From NCBI GenBank assembly GCA_030624785.1, contig JAUXJK010000067.1, forward strand, positions 1-8,676: a stretch of 8,676 nucleotides of DNA, written 5' to 3'. The position numbers were made by a program, and so were the translations under genes. Numbering within the stretch: position 1 is the stretch's first letter; each line of letters opens with the position of its first letter. The notes below the pieces were generated by a model. That model worked only from the letters and a program-made list of their open reading frames with translations, did no database searches and was not told the DNA's origin. This DNA comes from Actinomycetes bacterium. Lineage in GTDB: Bacteria > Actinomycetota > Thermoleophilia > Gaiellales > Gaiellaceae. Below, one piece after another: positions 6,251-8,676 of the stretch.

Positions 6251-6814
6251 TCAGTTGTCTTCCCGAAATGGAAGCCCGAATTTTCGTAGTAGCGCGATCC
6301 CCTGAGTGTCGTCTATAGCAGTCGTCGTGATCGTGACGTCAAGCCCACGGATCGCATCGATCGTGTCGTAGTCGATCTCAGGGAAAATGATCTGCTCCTT
6401 GACGCCGAGCGAGTAGTTGCCCCGCCCGTCAAAGCTCTTGAGAGACAGCCCCCGGAAATCGCGAATGCGTGGAAGCGCGACCGAAACAAGTCGGTCGAGG
6501 AACTCATACATGCGTGCGCCCCGCAGTGTCACTCGGGTACCGATTGGCATATCTTCGCGCAGCTTGAAGGCGGCGATCGATTTCCGTGCCCGCCGAACCT
6601 GCGCCCGCTGCCCGGCAATCAGTGTGAGCTCGTCCATGGCCTGATCAAGCGCCTTGGCACTGACCTTCGCCTCGCCGACACCTATGTTCAGAGTGATCTT
6701 CTGTACGCGCGGTACCTGCATCAACGACTCAAGCCCTAGATCCGCTTTCAACTGCTCGCGTATCTCCTCGTCATAGGAAACCTTCAGACGTGGAACGTAG
6801 TCAGTCTCAGTCAT
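6251..6814 (-). CDS. rplE: 50S ribosomal protein L5
   Basis: L5 binds 5S rRNA with L18, forms part of the central protuberance and contacts the P-site tRNA. The 187-residue product contains VPRVQKITLNIGVGEA (34-49), RRARKSIAAFKLREDMPIG (74-92), RGARMYEFLDRLVSVALPRIRDFRG (98-122) and SFDGRGNYSLGVKEQIIFPEIDYD (127-150), ending LLRKFGLPFRE. All are standard L5 blocks. ATG 6812-6814 overlaps the rplX stop as ATGA. Length is normal and nothing is missing. Confidence 0.98.
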   Translation of the reverse strand: MTETDYVPRLKVSYDEEIREQLKADLGLESLMQVPRVQKITLNIGVGEAKVSAKALDQAMDELTLIAGQRAQVRRARKSIAAFKLREDMPIGTRVTLRGARMYEFLDRLVSVALPRIRDFRGLSLKSFDGRGNYSLGVKEQIIFPEIDYDTIDAIRGLDVTITTTAIDDTQGIALLRKFGLPFREDN

Positions 6815-7191
6815 CGATCCAGCCCCTTGCCGCAGTCGGGTCGGCTACATGCGCGTACCTTCTCGTCCACACCCTTGACCTCTTCCACCGCATGCGAGAC
6901 ACGCGTTGGCCGGTCGCACGACGGGCATACGAGCATCACGTTCGAAATCGGAATCGGAGCGGCGAGGTCGACGACACCGCCGGGCTCAATCTGTTGCTGC
7001 CCCATGCCGCTCGAATCGCTACGAGCCTTGGGCCGCTTGTGCTTCTTCGAAAGGTTGAGGTTCTCGACGATCACACGCTGTCGACGCGGATCGGCCTCGA
7101 GCACCTCGCCGCGCTTGCCCTTTTCCTTGCCAGCGATGACCTCAACCATGTCGCCCTTGCGGATTCGAATGCGGGCACGAGTAGCAGCCAT
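6811..7191 (-). CDS. rplX: 50S ribosomal protein L24 with C-terminal zinc ribbon
   Basis: L24 initiates assembly of the large subunit by binding the 5' domain of 23S rRNA. The 126-residue product has the KOW motif (RKGDMVEVIAGKEKGKRGEV, about 11-30) and VENLNLSKKHKRP, then the IPISNVMLVCPSCDRPTRV segment. Cys89-x2-Cys92 and Cys115-x4-Cys120 form a probable zinc ribbon absent from the enterobacterial protein; the x4 spacing in the second pair is unusual. I chose ATG 7189-7191, which overlaps the rplN stop as TGATG, over the TTG one codon earlier (7192-7194), because GGAGGTG lies 5 nt upstream of the ATG but only 2 nt from the TTG. Confidence 0.96.
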   Translation of the reverse strand: MAATRARIRIRKGDMVEVIAGKEKGKRGEVLEADPRRQRVIVENLNLSKKHKRPKARSDSSGMGQQQIEPGGVVDLAAPIPISNVMLVCPSCDRPTRVSHAVEEVKGVDEKVRACSRPDCGKGLDR

Positions 7192-7559
7192 CAAAGCACC
7201 TCCGGAGCGAGACTGACGATCTTCATAAAGTTCTTTTCTCGGAGCTCGCGGGCAACCGGACCGAAGATGCGAGTACCCCTCGGATTCTGCGCATCATCGA
7301 TGATGACAGCGGCGTTCTCGTCGAACGCAATCGACGTTCCATCACTACGCGAGAAAGGCTTGCGCGTGCGAACGACGACGGCCTTGACGACCTCGCCCTT
7401 CTTGACGGCGCCTTGCGGCGCGGCGTGCTTCACCGTGCCGACGATGACATCGCCAACCCGGGCGTAGCGACGCCGAGATCCGCCAAGAACGCGGATGCAT
7501 AGGAGTTCGCGGGCGCCGGTGTTGTCAGCGACGCGAAGCCGTGATTCCTGCTGAATCAC
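7191..7559 (-). CDS. rplN: 50S ribosomal protein L14
   Basis: L14 lies at the subunit interface and, with L19, bridges to 16S rRNA. The 122-residue product is a standard L14: MIQQESRLRVADNTGARELLCIRVLGG at the start, VGDVIVGTVKHAAP (36-49), KKGEVVKAVVVRTRK (53-67), and the C-terminal RGTRIFGPVARELRE and MKIVSLAPEVL. Its start is GTG 7557-7559, overlapping the rpsQ stop as GTGA. Length matches the family exactly, so the GTG start is well supported. Confidence 0.98.
   Translation of the reverse strand: MIQQESRLRVADNTGARELLCIRVLGGSRRRYARVGDVIVGTVKHAAPQGAVKKGEVVKAVVVRTRKPFSRSDGTSIAFDENAAVIIDDAQNPRGTRIFGPVARELREKNFMKIVSLAPEVL
7197..7203 (-). promoter_or_regulatory. Ribosome binding site for rplX
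   Basis: GGAGGTG at the end of rplN lies 5 nt before ATG 7189-7191 and only 2 nt before the alternative TTG. The spacing favours the ATG as the rplX start. Confidence 0.75.
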
Positions 7560-8239
7560 TTGGCCGTCTCCACGATCTCGGCGAGACGCCAGCGCTTGTT
7601 CTTGGAAATTGGCCGCGTTTCAACTATCCGGACTCGATCTCCTACCGACGCGGCGTTTTCAGCGTCGTGGGCGTAGAACTTCGAAGTCCGACGGATGACC
7701 TTGCCGTAGCGCCTGTGCGGAAACGCTCGTTCGACCTTGACGGTGATCGTGCGATCCATTGCATCGCCGACGACAACGCCGAGGCGCTCTTTGCGGGCGG
7801 CGCGTGCCTGCTCCGGCTTCGGCAGGCGTACGATCGGCTTTCGTTCGGCTGGCCGCGCTTCGACTCGACGTCGTTTGCGGGCCGCGCGTCGCGCAACCTT
7901 GTCCTCAGGCGTGTGCTTCTTCCGTGTCGGTCGCCTTGGAGCTGCTGGTGACCGTGTTGCGCCTTTCGGCTCGGAAGCTGCAGCATCCTCGGCGGTATCG
8001 GCCGTCGACTCGTCAGCTTCAGATGCCTCGGCTTCAGACTCAGACGCCGTGTCTTCCTCGGGCTCCGGTTCGGAGGCGGCGTCGGGTTCGGTCGCATCCT
8101 CGGCTTCTGCCTTGTCAGGTTCGCTCGTATCCTCGGCTTTGGCCTTGTCAGCTTCGTCGGCTTCCACCGCGTCCTCACCGGTCGAGGACGCGTCTGGCGC
8201 CTCGGTCTCGCCGTTCTCTTTCTCTTCGTCGAACATCAT
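7556..8239 (-). CDS. rpsQ: 30S ribosomal protein S17 with long acidic/basic N-terminal extension
   Basis: S17 binds the 5' domain of 16S rRNA early in assembly. The S17 fold is the last 79 residues or so (149-227): RKERLGVVVGDAMDRTITV, then RRYGKVIRRTSKFYAHD and the ending VRIVETRPISKNKRWRL. The full product is 227 residues against about 80-110 in most bacteria. Residues 1-90 are almost wholly Glu, Asp, Ala, Ser, Thr and Pro. Residues 100-150 are rich in Arg, Lys, Ala and Pro, including RRAARKRRR. Two ATGs start the frame (8237-8239 and 8234-8236), directly after the rpmC TAA; GGAG lies 9 nt upstream of the first. The extension remains in frame with the core throughout and has no stop, so it looks translated. 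Its role is unknown and it is probably disordered. Confidence 0.95.
   Translation of the reverse strand: MMFDEEKENGETEAPDASSTGEDAVEADEADKAKAEDTSEPDKAEAEDATEPDAASEPEPEEDTASESEAEASEADESTADTAEDAAASEPKGATRSPAAPRRPTRKKHTPEDKVARRAARKRRRVEARPAERKPIVRLPKPEQARAARKERLGVVVGDAMDRTITVKVERAFPHRRYGKVIRRTSKFYAHDAENAASVGDRVRIVETRPISKNKRWRLAEIVETAK
8084..8149 (-). repeat. 33-bp tandem direct repeat, two copies, inside rpsQ
   Basis: Two adjacent 33-bp units (8117-8149 and 8084-8116) match at 28 of 33 positions by my alignment. Each encodes 11 residues of the acidic extension of S17: DKAKAEDTSEP then DKAEAEDATEP (residues 31-52). The in-frame duplication suggests the extension grew by tandem duplication; divergence is mostly at third or synonymous-like positions. 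Confidence 0.85.
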
Positions 8240-8443
8240 TTAGCTGCGCTCCAACCCACGCTCGCGTTCCGTTTGCACCGTGAGGATGCGGGCGATCTTC
8301 CGCTTTGTGACGCCAAGTTGCGCGCTGTTTTCCAGTGCGCCTGTCGCGTCCTGAAATCGAAGATTGAATAGCTCTTCGCGCACGTCAGCCAGCTGCGTCG
8401 CCAGTTCATCGTCACTCATCGTTCGTAGCTCTTTTGACTTCAT
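8240..8443 (-). CDS. rpmC: 50S ribosomal protein L29
   Basis: L29 lies beside the polypeptide exit tunnel near L23 and the docking site of nascent-chain factors. The 67-residue product is a typical two-helix L29: MKSKELRTMSDDELATQLADVREELFNLRFQ, then TGALENSAQLGVTKRKIARILTV. ATG 8441-8443 has GGAG about 12 nt upstream, rather far; the later in-frame ATG (residue 9) would lose the conserved KELR start. It lies 57 nt after rplP and is followed without any gap by rpsQ. Confidence 0.97.
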   Translation of the reverse strand: MKSKELRTMSDDELATQLADVREELFNLRFQDATGALENSAQLGVTKRKIARILTVQTERERGLERS

Positions 8444-8500
8444 CGATCACTCGTCTCCGAGTGCTCGCGGACGGCCGGGCCGACTCCCATGTCACACCGT

Positions 8501-8676
8501 TTAGCCTTCAAAGAGTTCGACCTCCCGTTTCACGAACTTCGTCTTGACCGGAAGTTTCATGCTGGCCAGACGCGCTGCCTCACGAGCAAGATCCTCTGGC
8601 ACACCGGCAAGCTCAAACATCACGCGCCCGGGCTTGACCACTGCGACCCAGTGTTCTGGCGAGCCCTTTCCCGAAC
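8501..8676 (-). CDS. rplP: 50S ribosomal protein L16, 5' end cut by window
   Basis: L16 contacts the A-site tRNA and helps shape the peptidyl transferase region. Only the last 57 codons are present; the gene reads in from beyond position 8676. The visible part contains SGKGSPEHWVAVVKPGRVMF, ELAGVPEDLAREAARLASMKLPVKTKFV and ends at VELFEG with TAA 8501-8503. These are standard L16 C-terminal blocks (GKG-SPE-WVAVVKPG, then KLP-KTKFV). Its position upstream of rpmC and rpsQ matches the S10-spc order. Confidence 0.97.
   Translation of the reverse strand, partial: SGKGSPEHWVAVVKPGRVMFELAGVPEDLAREAARLASMKLPVKTKFVKREVELFEG

Noticed and set aside
7737..8243. Plus-strand Ser/Ala-rich frame of 168 codons
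   Set aside because: It is the antisense of the Glu/Asp/Ala codons in the S17 extension (GAG/GAC/GCC read backwards give Ser and Ala). S17 on the other strand has a conserved core.
8471..8482. CGGCC/GGCCG inverted repeat between rplP and rpmC as a terminator
   Set aside because: A one-base loop cannot form a hairpin, there is no U-run, and the operon continues.

Overview
This window is a bacterial ribosomal-protein (S10/spc/alpha-type) gene cluster. Every real gene lies on the minus strand, so transcription runs from position 8676 towards position 1. In transcription order the genes are rplP (5' end cut by the window), rpmC, rpsQ, rplN, rplX, rplE, rpsN, rpsH, rplF, rplR, rpsE, rpmD, rplO, secY, adk, map, an unassigned 50-codon reading frame, rpmJ and rpsM (3' end cut). 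The long plus-strand reading frames are antisense shadows. I saw no mobile element, CRISPR array, tRNA, rRNA or rho-independent terminator, and no convincing internal promoter.

The order secY-adk-map-rpmJ-rpsM, the short (191 aa) adenylate kinase, the four-cysteine S14 of the short type and the roughly 60% G+C (sampled from a few lines, not computed) suggest a Gram-positive-type bacterium, most likely an actinobacterial lineage. Finer placement is a guess. A deep branch such as Thermoleophilia or Acidimicrobiia is possible because L24 carries a C-terminal zinc ribbon and S17 and L15 carry long charged tails.

Layout: 8676-3241 encodes ribosomal proteins of the large and small subunits. 3232-1979 encodes the SecY translocon channel. 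1947-587 encodes adenylate kinase and methionine aminopeptidase. 441-1 encodes L36 and S13. The genes are packed tightly: seven junctions between recognised genes are 4-nt stop/start overlaps (ATGA, GTGA or TTGA), one is a 1-nt TGATG overlap, one is a direct TAA/ATG abutment and one (rpsE/rpmD) is a 35-nt overlap. This points to one polycistronic mRNA with translational coupling. Five recognised genes use non-ATG starts (rplN, rplF and rpmJ GTG; rpsE and rplO TTG).

The main departures from the textbook cluster are these. infA, expected between map and rpmJ, is absent, and its place is filled exactly by a 50-codon frame that overlaps both neighbours by 4 nt. S17 has an N-terminal extension of about 148 residues (an acidic block, then a basic block) and L15 has a C-terminal extension (an Arg7 tract, then an acidic tail). 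The acidic tail of S5 is written over the start of rpmD. The conserved cores of the ribosomal proteins and enzymes otherwise look intact. No wholly new system is evident; the infA site and the charged tails are what I would check first.
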